Source: Gammaproteobacteria bacterium
Lineage (GTDB): Bacteria; Pseudomonadota; Gammaproteobacteria; Arenicellales; CAJQKF01
DNA length: 43,701 bases
Reading direction: 5' to 3'
Assembly: GCA_030429665.1 (NCBI GenBank)
Contig: JAUIEZ010000027.1
Span: 1-43,701, forward strand
In this document: piece by piece, positions 9,099-17,790 of the stretch
Layout of the letters: every line of letters begins with the position of its first letter
Position numbering within the stretch: position 1 is the stretch's first letter
Notes under the pieces: generated by a model
Told to the model about the DNA's origin: nothing
What the model saw: the letters and a program-made list of their open reading frames with translations, nothing else
Databases searched by the model: none
Made by a program: the position numbers and the translations under genes

Positions 9099-9470
9099 AT
9101 GTCGGCATTATCGCGTTACTGGATTCCCGGCTTCGCATTGCTCGCCGCTCTGCCGCTCGCGGCCCACGGCCACCACGGCTGGTCCTGGACCACGGGTGAG
9201 AACATCGAACTGACCGGCACCATCGTCGAGACCAGGCTGGGTAATCCGCACGGTTCGTTGATCCTGGACGTGGACGGCACGTCGTGGACCGTGGAGGTGG
9301 GTCAACCGTGGCGCAACGAGCGTGCCGGGATCAAGGACGGCGCCCTGGCGCCCGGCGTCATGCTGAAGATCTCCGGCGAACCTTCCAGGGACCCCGACGA
9401 AAAGCGCATCAAGGTGGAGCGGCTCTGGTTGGGCGACACGCTCCACGAGTTGTATCCGAATCGCGACTAG
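9099..9470 (+). CDS. Secreted DUF6152-like protein
   Basis: A 123-residue protein with a Sec signal peptide (hydrophobic core FALLAALPLAAHG) followed by the HHGWSW element and a compact OB-like domain ending in a conserved basic/tryptophan region. The HHGW start of the mature chain and the overall pattern match the DUF6152 family, whose function is unknown. ATG 9099 is preferred because GGAGG at 9086-9090 lies eight bases upstream; GTG 9084 and ATG 9093 are in frame but poorly spaced. A membrane-protein gene follows after 36 bases, suggesting a two-gene unit. Confidence 0.75.
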   Translation: MSALSRYWIPGFALLAALPLAAHGHHGWSWTTGENIELTGTIVETRLGNPHGSLILDVDGTSWTVEVGQPWRNERAGIKDGALAPGVMLKISGEPSRDPDEKRIKVERLWLGDTLHELYPNRD

Positions 9471-9506
9471 GCGTGCCGCGCCCGGGCCGGCGCAGGCCCC
9501 GGTAAC

Positions 9507-9971
9507 ATGGAGGCGCTGCTCGATGCGTTGTACGGATCGGCGCTCGCCGAATGGCTGCGTTTTTCCCGCTGGGGCTATGCGTCGGTAAACGCCGCTCACA
9601 TACTGGGTCTGTCGTTGTTGGTGGGCTCGATCGTTCCGCTGGACCTTCGTCTCGCGGGCGCCTGGCGCAACGCGCCGCTCGAAGTGCTGGCGCGCGTGCT
9701 GGTGCCGACGGCGGCCGGCGGGCTCGCGCTGGCACTGGTGACCGGGTCGTTGCTGTTCGTTACCCGGGCTCCCGAGTACGCGGCCCTGCCGCTGTTCCTG
9801 GTCAAGATGGCACTGGTGGCGTTCGGCGCCGCGCACGCGCTCGTCGTTCACGCCACGCGAGCTCTGCTACACGCGGGCGCCGAGGCGCGGCGTCGCATCG
9901 GCCTGGTCTCGATGGCGACCTGGGTCACGGTGCTGGTTTGCGGGCGCCTGCTCGCCTTCGTCGGCGATTGA
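9507..9971 (+). CDS. Small integral membrane protein, DUF6644-like
   Basis: A 154-residue protein with four predicted membrane helices (about residues 22-45, 61-84, 90-112 and 128-150). The arrangement resembles the DUF6644 family, found next to DUF6152-type genes in other proteobacteria; this family call is from memory and moderate. Histidines in or near helices (VNAAHILG, AAHALVVHATR) could ligate haem or metal, which is inference. It is 36 bases downstream of the secreted protein gene and convergent with the DUF3047 gene. Confidence 0.7.
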   Translation: MEALLDALYGSALAEWLRFSRWGYASVNAAHILGLSLLVGSIVPLDLRLAGAWRNAPLEVLARVLVPTAAGGLALALVTGSLLFVTRAPEYAALPLFLVKMALVAFGAAHALVVHATRALLHAGAEARRRIGLVSMATWVTVLVCGRLLAFVGD

Positions 9972-9981
9972 CGGTCCGTCG

Positions 9982-9997
9982 CCCGCCGGATGGCGGG
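9982..9997. terminator. Hairpin between convergent genes
   Basis: CCCGCC-GGAT-GGCGGG forms a perfect 6-bp GC stem with a 4-base loop in the 34-base gap between the converging DUF6644-like (+) and DUF3047 (-) genes. No U-run follows on either strand, so its efficiency as a terminator is uncertain. Confidence 0.35.
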
Positions 9998-10005
9998 GCC
10001 GCACG

Positions 10006-10662
10006 CTAGGGCACGGACAGGGAAAGGCCGCGAACCCAGGTCGTGGTGTCCTGTCCGGCGGAATCGTTGTCGACCAGGATCGACAGCGCATCGACGTGGT
10101 TCACGTCGAGTCCCAGGTAACGGCCGAAGTCTTCGCGCAGGTTGACGCGCTGGCGGTGCCATGCGCCCGGGGCGGCGCCGCGATTGGCGATGACGACGAT
10201 CACGGTTTTTTCGTTGTCCGGGTGGCGATAGACCTCGCCCACGGGCCGGTTGCTGGCGACGACGTAGCTTAGCGTATGAGCGTTCCAGTAGCCGAAGCCG
10301 CGCGACACGCTGGCGCTGATGCGCAGCGGAAAGTCCAGTTGCGCCAGGCGGCGCTCGTCGAGATCCCGGTAGTGACGTTTCGTCTTCCAGGACCAAGTCA
10401 GGACGGGGTGCTCGACGAGGGCGATGCGTCGCTTGAGCACCATGGCCGCGGCACCGCCCATGGTTTCTGCACGCACCGCCGGAATGCCCGCCGACCGGTC
10501 GACGGAATACTCGGTCCAGCCGTTGAGCCTGCGCACCGACCACGCTCCCAGATCGCTTTCGCCGAGCGCCAGGAAATCTCCGGCGCGCGCGTTCGTTTCC
10601 CCGAGCGACAGTGTGCAGGCGAGCCCGAAGAGGATGGTGATTCGTCGTGATCCAGCGAACAT
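10006..10662 (-). CDS. DUF3047 family exported protein
   Basis: 218 residues with an N-terminal signal peptide (ILFGLACTLSLGETNARA) and a mature beta-sandwich-like domain typical of DUF3047: VLTWSWKTKRHYRD, then YVVASNRPVGEVYRHPDNEKTV, and near the C-terminus LGLDVNHVDALSILVDNDS. These proteins are periplasmic or lipid-associated with unknown function. ATG 10662 gives a clean signal peptide; a GTG ten codons upstream (10692) is also in frame. It is divergent from the amidotransferase remnant and ZIP gene, with about 190 bases between starts. Confidence 0.82.
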   Translation of the reverse strand: MFAGSRRITILFGLACTLSLGETNARAGDFLALGESDLGAWSVRRLNGWTEYSVDRSAGIPAVRAETMGGAAAMVLKRRIALVEHPVLTWSWKTKRHYRDLDERRLAQLDFPLRISASVSRGFGYWNAHTLSYVVASNRPVGEVYRHPDNEKTVIVVIANRGAAPGAWHRQRVNLREDFGRYLGLDVNHVDALSILVDNDSAGQDTTTWVRGLSLSVP

Positions 10663-10852
10663 GGCGGCCAGTATCGCCCTCGGCGATGACACGCCGACGA
10701 CAGGCGGCGTTCGGCCGGCGAGCGGGCTGTACCGCGGGTCGACGTACGCCCGGGGTGCTTGCCGGCGTCAGTGCCCGCCTCGATAATCCGGCTCGAGGCG
10801 CGCTGGCAGATCAGCCGGTCATCGTCTCGCATCGACCTTCGCGAGAGTGCGA

Positions 10853-11011
10853 ATGACAAGAATCGTACGGATCGGCGACTACGACGCCGACATTACCGCC
10901 CACCGCACCGTCGGGTCCGCCCTGGATCTTGCGGCGGCGGTGTTGTCTGTACCGTTGTGTGCCGAATGGGTCTCCACCGACGCGCAGGGCGACGCGCGCA
11001 ACACGGCGTGA
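10853..11011 (+). pseudogene. N-terminal remnant of a CTP-synthase-like glutamine amidotransferase
   Basis: This short frame encodes 52 residues beginning MTRIVRIGDYDADITAHRTV and ending with TGA at 11009-11011. The opening IGDYDxxxTAHRxxxxALxLAA is the N-terminus of the 'CTP synthase C-terminal region-related' amidotransferase family, normally well over 200 residues. The catalytic cysteine/histidine region is absent: the sequence runs instead into the ZIP gene, whose GTG start at 11008 overlaps this stop. I read it as a gene truncated by deletion or recombination; a functional small ORF that translates into the ZIP start is the alternative. Too short to be in most gene predictions. Confidence 0.6.
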
Positions 11012-11721
11012 GCGAACTGCTCGTCATCGTCGCGGTTTCCTGGCTGGCCGGACTGACCGCGTGGATCGGGGGGTTGCTGGCGCGGGTCGAGGGCACCGCC
11101 AACACCACTGCCAAGCGCGAGTTCGTCCACGCCATGACCGCGTTCGGCGGCGGGATACTGCTGGCTGCGGTGGCGTTCGCCCTGGTGCCGGAGGGCCTGT
11201 CGGCTCTCGGGCCATGGGCCGCGATGGCGGCGATGTGCGTCGGCGGCGGCGCGTTCTGCGCGGTGGACATCTACCTCGGCCGCACGGGCGGCTCCCGCGC
11301 CCAGTTCGTTGCCCTGCTCACGGACTTCGTGCCCGAGGCCCTGTCCATGGGCGCGGTGTTCGCCACCAGTCCGCGCCTGGGCTACATGCTGGCAGCCTTC
11401 ATCGGCTTGCAAAACCTGCCCGAGGGTTTCAACGCCTACCGGGAGATCGCGGTGGGCGCGGGCCGCCGGCGCAAGGCGTCGCGCATCCTGTTCGGTGTCA
11501 GCCTGCTCGGACCGCTTTGCGCCGTGGGCGGCTACCTGCTCCTGCGCGACAGCCACCTGGTGACGGCAGCCCTGATGAGCTTTGCCGCCGGCGGAATCCT
11601 CTATCTCATGTTCCAGGACATCGCGCCGGCCTCGCGCATGCGCGGGCACTGGACGCCGCCCCTCGGCGCCGTGCTCGGCTTCGTTGCCGGCATGTTGAGC
11701 CAGGCACTGATTGGCCCGTAG
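11008..11721 (+). CDS. ZIP family divalent metal transporter
   Basis: 237 residues with about eight membrane helices. Characteristic ZIP elements are ALVPEGL in an early helix, LLTDFVPEALSMG, and GLQNLPEGFNAYREI, which supply metal-coordinating D, E and N residues in helices 4 and 5. The family moves zinc, iron or manganese across the inner membrane. The GTG start at 11008 was chosen because hydrophobic ZIP sequence begins at SELLVIVAVSWLAGL; the in-frame upstream extension back to 10759 is arginine-rich and unlike a protein. Its start codon overlaps the stop of the truncated amidotransferase fragment (GTGA), so translation may be coupled to it. Confidence 0.85.
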   Translation: MSELLVIVAVSWLAGLTAWIGGLLARVEGTANTTAKREFVHAMTAFGGGILLAAVAFALVPEGLSALGPWAAMAAMCVGGGAFCAVDIYLGRTGGSRAQFVALLTDFVPEALSMGAVFATSPRLGYMLAAFIGLQNLPEGFNAYREIAVGAGRRRKASRILFGVSLLGPLCAVGGYLLLRDSHLVTAALMSFAAGGILYLMFQDIAPASRMRGHWTPPLGAVLGFVAGMLSQALIGP

Positions 11722-11751
11722 CGTGGATGACGCGCGTGCAGCGCTCGCCGG

Positions 11752-13020
11752 TCAGATCAACCCGGTGAACGGCTCGACGTTGACGACGTCGCCGTCCTCG
11801 ACGTTTCCCTGTTCCGGGTCGAGCACGATGAAGCAGTCGGACTCGCTCATCGAGCGCAGGATGCCCGAGCCCTGGTCGCCGGTGGTGCGCACCTCGAGAC
11901 GGCCGTCCGCGGCGCGCGCGAGGCGCCCGCGCTGGAACTCGGTACGACCCGGTTTCTTGCGAATCCGCCCGCGCATGACCGCGGCGAACCGGTGCTGCTC
12001 CCGGGCGGTTTCCCCGGCCATCGCCTGAAGGGCGGGCCGAACGAACTGATAGAAGGTGACCATGACCGCCACCGGGTTGCCGGGCAGGCCGAAAAACGGC
12101 GTCTCGCCGACCCGCCCGAACGCCAGCGGGCGGCCCGGTTTCATCGCGATCTTCCAGAAATTCACCTCGCCAAGCGCCTCGAGGGTGGACTGCACGAAGT
12201 CGGCCTCGCCCACCGAGGCGCCGGCCGTCGTGACGAGCATGTCGGCACAGCGGGCGCCCCGTTCGAAGGCCGTCCGCACCGCGGCAGGATCGTCGGGAAT
12301 AACGCCCATGTCGATGAAATCGACATCGAGGCGTTTGAGCATGCCGTAGAGCGTATAGCGATTGCTGTCGTAGACCTCGCCCATCCGCAGCGGCTCCCCC
12401 ACCGAGCGCAGCTCGTCGCCGTTGGAGAAGAAGGCCACCCGCGGCCGCCGGATCACCGACACCTCGCCGATCCCGATGGAGGCCATGAGGCCGAGATCGG
12501 CCGGCGTCACACGGCGGCCGGCCGGCAGCGCCACCGAACCGGCCGCCAGGTCCTCGCCCGCTCGCCGCACGTTGTCGCCCACCTTCGCGCCGCCGGGGAT
12601 GCGCACCGTGTCGCCTTCGCGGTCGACGTGCTCCTGCATGGCCGCGGTGTCGGTGCCCGCGGGCATCACCGCGCCGGTCATGATGCGCACGCACTGGCCG
12701 GCCTTGACGCTGCCTTCGAAGGCGCGCCCCGCCCAGGCGATGCCGATGACCTCGAGGGCGCCGACTTCATCGCGGTCAATCGTTCCGGCGGCGTAGGCGT
12801 AGCCGTCCACCGCGCTGTTGGTGTGCATGGGTACGTCTGTCGCGGCGACGAGGTCTTCGGCGAGCACGCGCCCGAGCGAATCGCGCACCGCCACGCGTTC
12901 CTGCTCGGCGATCACCGGCACGGACGCGCGAATTCGCGCCAGCGCCTCGTCCATCGGCAGCAGCGCCGGCTCGGCGTCGTCGGCGCAACTCGGCTCGCGC
13001 AGCCGGTCGTTTGCCCTCAT
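11752..13020 (-). CDS. moeA: Molybdopterin molybdenumtransferase
   Basis: 422 residues. MoeA inserts molybdate into adenylated molybdopterin to make the molybdenum cofactor. Family landmarks in order: NSAVDGYAY near the N-terminus, [42 protein letters not shown] and [13 protein letters not shown], followed by the C-terminal domain IV. The ATG at 13020-13018 overlaps the moaC stop in an ATGA, so the two genes are translationally coupled. In-frame codons further upstream lie inside moaC and were rejected. Confidence 0.96.
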   Translation of the reverse strand: MRANDRLREPSCADDAEPALLPMDEALARIRASVPVIAEQERVAVRDSLGRVLAEDLVAATDVPMHTNSAVDGYAYAAGTIDRDEVGALEVIGIAWAGRAFEGSVKAGQCVRIMTGAVMPAGTDTAAMQEHVDREGDTVRIPGGAKVGDNVRRAGEDLAAGSVALPAGRRVTPADLGLMASIGIGEVSVIRRPRVAFFSNGDELRSVGEPLRMGEVYDSNRYTLYGMLKRLDVDFIDMGVIPDDPAAVRTAFERGARCADMLVTTAGASVGEADFVQSTLEALGEVNFWKIAMKPGRPLAFGRVGETPFFGLPGNPVAVMVTFYQFVRPALQAMAGETAREQHRFAAVMRGRIRKKPGRTEFQRGRLARAADGRLEVRTTGDQGSGILRSMSESDCFIVLDPEQGNVEDGDVVNVEPFTGLI

Positions 13021-13499
13021 GGCCGCACCCAGTGTCCGGAGCGGCCGCCGGATTTTTCCATCAGCATGACGTCGGTAATACGCATGCCGCGGTCCACCGC
13101 CTTGCACATGTCGTAGACGGTCGCCAGCGCCGCCTGCACGGCAACGATGGCTTCCATCTCCACGCCGGTTCGTTCGCGGGTCTCGGTGGTCACGCGGCAC
13201 TCGACCGCGCTTGTCGCGTCATCGAGGCTGAAGTCCACCGCCACGCGCGTCAGCATTAGCGGATGGCACAAGGGAATCAGCTCGGCGGTCTTCTTGCTGG
13301 CCATGATCGCGGCGAGACGGGCGACGCCCAGCACGTCGCCCTTCTTGTGATCGCCGCGGCGAATCATTTCCAGCGTTTTTCGGTCCATTTGAATTCGGCC
13401 CGTCGCCACCGCGCGTCGGGCGGTGACCGCCTTGTCGCCGACGTCGACCATATGGGCCGCGCCGTCGGCGTCGAAATGTGTCAACCGGGACTCGCTCAT
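13017..13499 (-). CDS. moaC: Cyclic pyranopterin monophosphate synthase
   Basis: 160 residues. MoaC converts the MoaA product into cyclic pyranopterin monophosphate, the first committed molybdenum-cofactor intermediate. Visible landmarks are MVDVGDK at the N-terminus, IPLCHPL, the RTGVEMEA segment and the catalytic KAVDRGM aspartate region. The lysine-rich DHKKGD loop is also typical. It is the first gene of a two-gene unit with moeA and is divergent from the thioredoxin-fold gene, separated by about 134 bases of AT-richer sequence in which no Moco riboswitch was recognised. Confidence 0.96.
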   Translation of the reverse strand: MSESRLTHFDADGAAHMVDVGDKAVTARRAVATGRIQMDRKTLEMIRRGDHKKGDVLGVARLAAIMASKKTAELIPLCHPLMLTRVAVDFSLDDATSAVECRVTTETRERTGVEMEAIVAVQAALATVYDMCKAVDRGMRITDVMLMEKSGGRSGHWVRP

Positions 13500-13633
13500 C
13501 GTCTCGCCTGCATGTGATTCGTCATCGAAACGTTCGAAATATCAATTTGCTAGGGGTTCGGCGGCGCGCCGACCGCGCGCTCGGCATTTTCTGTACAATG
13601 GCTCGATCCCACAGCTTTTACCGGAGTGCAATT

Positions 13634-14224
13634 ATGGCACGTACAGAATCTACCATGCTCGAACTGGGCACCGTCGCGCCGGGCTTTACGCTGCCCAATA
13701 CCAACCCGGTGTACGGCGGAGAAACGGTCTCACTGGAGGATTGCGCGGCGGCTCCCGCCTTGCTCGTGGCCTTCATCTGCAATCATTGTCCGTTCGTCAA
13801 GCACATCAAGGGCGCATTCTCCAAGTTCGCGTCGGATATGGCGGAGAAAGGTCTGGCGGTGATCGCCATCAGCGCCAACGACGCCGCCGAGTTCCCCCAG
13901 GACGGACCGCAAAAGATGGCCGAGGACAGTACCGCCCAGGGATACACGTTTCCCTACCTGTTCGACGAGGATCAGAACGTGGCGCGCGCCTACCATGCCG
14001 CCTGCACGCCCGATTTCTTCCTTTTCGACGCCGACCGCAAGCTGGTGTACCGCGGCCAATTCGACGGCAGCCGGCCCTCCAACGACGTGCCGGTGACCGG
14101 GGAGGATCTGCGTGCCGCGGTGGAAGCGACGCTCGCCGGGCGCAGCGTGAGTGCGGACCAGAAGCCCAGCATCGGTTGCAATATCAAGTGGAAGGAGGGC
14201 AACGCGCCGGAGTACTTCGCCTAG
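13634..14224 (+). CDS. Thioredoxin-fold redoxin with CNHC motif
   Basis: 196 residues of the AhpC/TSA-thioredoxin superfamily, in the bacterial subgroup with FICNHCPFVKHI. C49 and C52 form a CxxC pair, so thiol-disulfide exchange or peroxide reduction is plausible. A cis-proline-type AACTPDFFLFD segment follows. No signal peptide is visible, so it is probably cytoplasmic. Start ATG 13634 is fixed by GGAG at 13623-13626; the in-frame extension upstream is rejected. A TACAAT -10-like box lies at 13594-13599 without a convincing -35. Confidence 0.88.
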   Translation: MARTESTMLELGTVAPGFTLPNTNPVYGGETVSLEDCAAAPALLVAFICNHCPFVKHIKGAFSKFASDMAEKGLAVIAISANDAAEFPQDGPQKMAEDSTAQGYTFPYLFDEDQNVARAYHAACTPDFFLFDADRKLVYRGQFDGSRPSNDVPVTGEDLRAAVEATLAGRSVSADQKPSIGCNIKWKEGNAPEYFA

Positions 14225-14307
14225 TGTCCGCTTGCGCAGGGGAGCGCGGAGCGCGTTCGCGGCGCCGCGTTCGAGCCGCTGGCGTGACCCGATTCTGACT
14301 CGCCGCC

Positions 14308-15477
14308 ATGCATGACGGCGGGCTCGTCTTTTCCATATTCCTGATTTTTACCGGTGCCGCGCTGTTCGCGACGGCCGCGCTTTACGCGCGCCAGGCCATG
14401 CTGGTGGCCTACATCGTCCTTGGTGCGTTGACCGGGCCGTCGGGCCTGGCACTGGTGACCGATGCGGCGCTGATCGAGCAGATCTCCGAGGTCGGCATCA
14501 TTTTCCTGCTGTTCCTTCTCGGCCTGAACCTCTACCCGCAAAAGCTGATCGATCTGTTCCGCGAAACGCTGTTGGTCACGTTGGTCAGTTCGGTCGCTTT
14601 TTGCGGCGTGGCGTTCGTCATCGCGCGCGCTTTCGGTCTCGGCGGACTGGATGCGCTGCTGGTCGGCGTGGCGGCGATGTTCTCCAGCACGATCATCGGC
14701 CTCAAGCTGCTCCCCACCACGGTGCTGCACCATCGTCATACCGGCGAGGTGATCGTCTCGATACTGTTGCTGCAGGACTTGATCGCGATATTCGCCATGT
14801 TGCTGCTGGCCGGCGTGTCGCGGGGCGAGGTGCCGCTGGCCAGCACCGTGGCCGCGGTGCTGGCCCTGCCGTTATTGGTGGTCGTCGCCTTTCTCGGCGA
14901 GCGCTATGTCCTGGTAAAGCTCTTCGTCAAGTTCGATCGTATCCAGGAGTACGTGTTCCTGCTGGCTCTCGGCTGGTGCCTGGGCATCGCCCAGGCCGGC
15001 AAGGCGATGGGCCTGTCCTACGAGATCGGCGCCTTCATCGCCGGCATCGCGGTGGCCACCAGCCCGGTCGCGCGCCACATCGCCGAAAGCCTCAAGCCCC
15101 TGCGCGACTTCTTCCTGGTCATGTTTTTCTTCGCCCTCGGTGCCGGTTTCGATTTCGGCGCGGCACGCGCGATGGCGCTGCCGGCGCTGGTGCTGGCCGT
15201 GGTGATGATCGCGCTCAAGCCGGTAGTGTATCGCTACCTGTTCGTGACCCAGGCCGAGACGCCCAAGCTGGCCTGGGAAACCGGCGTGCGGCTCGGTCAG
15301 CTCAGCGAATTCTCGTTGTTGTTGGTGTTCGTCGCCGTGGAAAGCGCGGTGATGTCGGACGAGGCGGCGTCCATGGTGCAACTGGCCACCATCATCACTT
15401 TCGTGGCTTCGTCCTACCTGGTGGTGCTGCGCTACCCGACGCCGATTGCACTTTCCGACAAGCTCAGGCGGGATTGA
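14308..15477 (+). CDS. Kef-type cation:proton antiporter, membrane domain only
   Basis: 389 residues, almost all hydrophobic, with about 12-13 helices of the CPA2 monovalent cation/proton antiporter family. The GPSGLALVTDAALIEQISEVGIIFLLF region and FIAGIAVATSPVA helix are typical. The C-terminal cytoplasmic RCK/TrkA-N domain found in KefB and KefC is missing, since the chain ends soon after the last helix. Ligand gating would therefore need a separate partner or be absent. It ends immediately before the APC permease start. Confidence 0.88.
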   Translation: MHDGGLVFSIFLIFTGAALFATAALYARQAMLVAYIVLGALTGPSGLALVTDAALIEQISEVGIIFLLFLLGLNLYPQKLIDLFRETLLVTLVSSVAFCGVAFVIARAFGLGGLDALLVGVAAMFSSTIIGLKLLPTTVLHHRHTGEVIVSILLLQDLIAIFAMLLLAGVSRGEVPLASTVAAVLALPLLVVVAFLGERYVLVKLFVKFDRIQEYVFLLALGWCLGIAQAGKAMGLSYEIGAFIAGIAVATSPVARHIAESLKPLRDFFLVMFFFALGAGFDFGAARAMALPALVLAVVMIALKPVVYRYLFVTQAETPKLAWETGVRLGQLSEFSLLLVFVAVESAVMSDEAASMVQLATIITFVASSYLVVLRYPTPIALSDKLRRD

Positions 15478-16737
15478 GTGATGGCCGACGGCGATCCGCG
15501 CGCGATGCGCGACAGTTCCTCGACCGGCGGGCTGCGCCGTGTCATCTCGTTACCGCTGCTGGCGTTTTACGGGCTCGGCAACATCCTCGGAGCCGGCATC
15601 TACGTCTTGATCGGCGAAGTGGCCGGCGTCTCCGGCGGCTATGCGCCCATCGCGTTCCTTCTCGCGTCCTTGCTGGTGGTTCCGAGCGCCCTGACCTACG
15701 CCGAGCTTTCGGCGCGATACCCGGTCAGCGCCGGCGAGGCGGTGTACCTGTTCGAGGCGTTTGGCGCGCGCTGGCTGTCGATCGCCGTGGGTTTGCTGCT
15801 GGCACTGGCGGGCGCGGTATCGACTGCCGCGCTGGCGCGGGGTTTCGCGGGATACATGTCCGTGGTGGCCGAGGTTCCGTCGCTGTCGGTAATCATTCCC
15901 CTCGTGTTGGCCATGGGTGCAATCTGCGCCTGGGGAATTGGCCTTTCGGTGAAGGTCGCGGCGGTGTTGACGATCGTCGAAATTGCCGGTCTGCTATTGA
16001 TGCTGTGGGCTGGTGCGCCGTATCTCGCGCGCGTCGAGGTGGCCGCGGTGCAATGGCTGCCGGGCGCCGACATCGCGCTTTGGCAAGGAATCGGCATGGG
16101 CGCGGTACTCGCCTTTTACGCGTTCCTCGGGTTCGAGGACATGGTGAACGTGGCCGAGGAGGTGCGCGACCCCGAACGCAACATGCCGCGTGCGATTCTT
16201 GCCGCGCTGCTCGTCGCCACGCTGCTATACGTTGGTGTCGCGGTGGTGGCGGTGCTCGTGATGCCGCCGGCGGAGCTTGCCGCGAGCGGAGCCCCGCTGG
16301 CCGACGCCTATCGCGCCGCCTCTGGCCGCTGGCCGGGTATCCTGGTCGCAATCGGGCTGCTTGCCGCGATCAACGGCGCGCTGGTGCAGATCGTCATGTC
16401 GACGCGCGTCGTTTACGGCATGAGTCGGCGAGGCTGGCTTGCCGGGCGGCTGGGTTTCGTGTCGCCGCGCACCGGCACGCCGCTCGTCGCCACGGCGCTG
16501 GTCACCGCGTTGGTGCTCGCCCTGGCGATGGTATTTCCGCTGAAGTCGCTCGCCTGGGCGACGAGCCTGATCATTCTCATGGTGTTCGCGCTGGTCAACG
16601 CGGCCCTTTGGCGAATTCGCGGGCGCGCGCCGACACCTGCCCGCCGACACGCGGTGCCGCGCTGGGTGTCGCTTTTCGGCGCGTTGTCGAGTGCGCTGTT
16701 CGCCCTTGCCGGGCTGCTGTTGGGTTTACGCTCATGA
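15478..16737 (+). CDS. APC family amino acid permease
   Basis: 419 residues with about 12 membrane helices. The first helix carries the GLGNILGAGIYVLIGEVAG substrate/ion-binding break typical of amino acid-polyamine-organocation transporters, and helix 6 carries FLGFEDMVNVAEEV. The substrate is unknown, probably an amino acid or amine. Translation may begin at GTG 15478, directly next to the antiporter stop, or at ATG 15481; either gives tight coupling to the upstream gene. It converges with the LysR-family gene, with only 12 bases between stops. Confidence 0.88.
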   Translation: MMADGDPRAMRDSSSTGGLRRVISLPLLAFYGLGNILGAGIYVLIGEVAGVSGGYAPIAFLLASLLVVPSALTYAELSARYPVSAGEAVYLFEAFGARWLSIAVGLLLALAGAVSTAALARGFAGYMSVVAEVPSLSVIIPLVLAMGAICAWGIGLSVKVAAVLTIVEIAGLLLMLWAGAPYLARVEVAAVQWLPGADIALWQGIGMGAVLAFYAFLGFEDMVNVAEEVRDPERNMPRAILAALLVATLLYVGVAVVAVLVMPPAELAASGAPLADAYRAASGRWPGILVAIGLLAAINGALVQIVMSTRVVYGMSRRGWLAGRLGFVSPRTGTPLVATALVTALVLALAMVFPLKSLAWATSLIILMVFALVNAALWRIRGRAPTPARRHAVPRWVSLFGALSSALFALAGLLLGLRS

Positions 16738-16749
16738 GGGAGCGGCGCG

Positions 16750-17655
16750 TCAGGCCGACGGCTCGCCGCGCTCTGCCTGGGCCTCGGCCAGGATGAACTC
16801 TCGAAACGCGCGCACCGACGGGTTCTCCAGCGCCCCGTCGCCATACACCAGGTAGTAGCCCGGTTCGGGTCCTCCCGAACGCGCAAACGGCGCCACCAAT
16901 GCCCCGCTGGCGATTTCCGCGCTCATCATGCCCGGAAATCCGAGAAACACGCCAAGACCTTCCACCGCGGCGCGCACCAGCGAGTTGGGATCGTCGATCA
17001 CCGGTCCGCGGCGGCCGGCAGACTCGTCCACGCCCGCGGCGATCAGCCATTCTATCCATTCCTGGTGATCGCGTTCGTGCAGCAGCACGTGGTTGACCAG
17101 GTCGCCGACCTCGCGCAACGGATTGTTTCCTCGAAGTAGCGCGGGGCTGCACAGCGGCACCGCCATGGCATCCATCAGCCACTCGCTGCGTGTACCGCTC
17201 CAGTGGCCGAGACCCCAGCGTACCGCCATGTCGACGTCGTCGCGCGCCAGGTCCACCAGGTGAATGGAGTGGTGGATGCGCAGGTCGATTTGCGGGTGTT
17301 CCACCCAGAACTTGCCCAGGCGCGCGGCGAGCCAGCGCGAACCGAAGGTGTGGGTGACGCTGACCGTGAGCGAGGGTCGCATCGGCGTGTCGCGAATACG
17401 GCAGGACGCCTCGGCGATGCGGTCGAGCGCTTCCGATACGGCGGGAAACAATTGCGCACCGGCCTCGGTGAGCGCCAGACGGCGCTTGCCTCGACTGAAC
17501 AGCGGCACGCCGAACCATTCCTCGAGCTGGCGCACCTGGTGGCTGATCGCGGTGGGGGTCACCGCGAGATCGTCGGCGGCGCGCGTGAAGTTCAGGTGTC
17601 GAGCGCCGGATTCGAAGGCGCGCAGCGCGTTGAGCGGAGGTAGGCGTCGGTGCAT
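16750..17655 (-). CDS. LysR-type regulator, GcvA-like
   Basis: 301 residues. The N-terminal winged helix-turn-helix is visible: LNALRAFESGARHLNFTRAA, then PTAISHQVRQLEEWFGVPLF. This is followed by the linker helix and a periplasmic-binding-protein-like effector domain. The NFTRAADDLAVTPTAISHQV pattern is that of the GcvA subgroup, which controls varied targets; the ligand is unknown. ATG 17655 is the natural start. A perfect inverted repeat 27 bases upstream is a candidate autoregulatory operator. No obvious metabolic target is divergent: only a small unknown ORF is transcribed away. Confidence 0.92.
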   Translation of the reverse strand: MHRRLPPLNALRAFESGARHLNFTRAADDLAVTPTAISHQVRQLEEWFGVPLFSRGKRRLALTEAGAQLFPAVSEALDRIAEASCRIRDTPMRPSLTVSVTHTFGSRWLAARLGKFWVEHPQIDLRIHHSIHLVDLARDDVDMAVRWGLGHWSGTRSEWLMDAMAVPLCSPALLRGNNPLREVGDLVNHVLLHERDHQEWIEWLIAAGVDESAGRRGPVIDDPNSLVRAAVEGLGVFLGFPGMMSAEIASGALVAPFARSGGPEPGYYLVYGDGALENPSVRAFREFILAEAQAERGEPSA

Positions 17656-17682
17656 GGAGAGGATTCCTTGGGCTGAAATTTA

Positions 17683-17699
17683 TTCATCCCCTGGATGAA
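17683..17699. promoter_or_regulatory. Candidate LysR-type operator (perfect inverted repeat)
   Basis: TTCATCC-CCT-GGATGAA is an exact 7-bp inverted repeat with a 3-base spacer; the flanks extend the symmetry imperfectly in A/T. It lies 27 bases upstream of the lysR start codon, where autoregulating LysR proteins usually bind. Off-centre T-N11-A pairs occur at 17683/17695 and 17687/17699. Confidence 0.45.
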
Positions 17700-17790
17700 A
17701 AACCATCGCTTGAAGCTTCCTCCAGGCGCCCGGAAAATGCAAGCATCGACAGAAAACCTGGTACGAAACGATTATTCGAGGGCTGAAGAA

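Noticed and set aside
10759-11007. N-terminal extension of the ZIP gene
   Set aside because: The extension is arginine-rich with no ZIP similarity and lies over the amidotransferase remnant read in another frame.
13500-13633. Possible molybdenum-cofactor riboswitch ahead of moaC
   Set aside because: The 134-base gap is AT-richer but shows no matching conserved core; only simple promoter-like patches.
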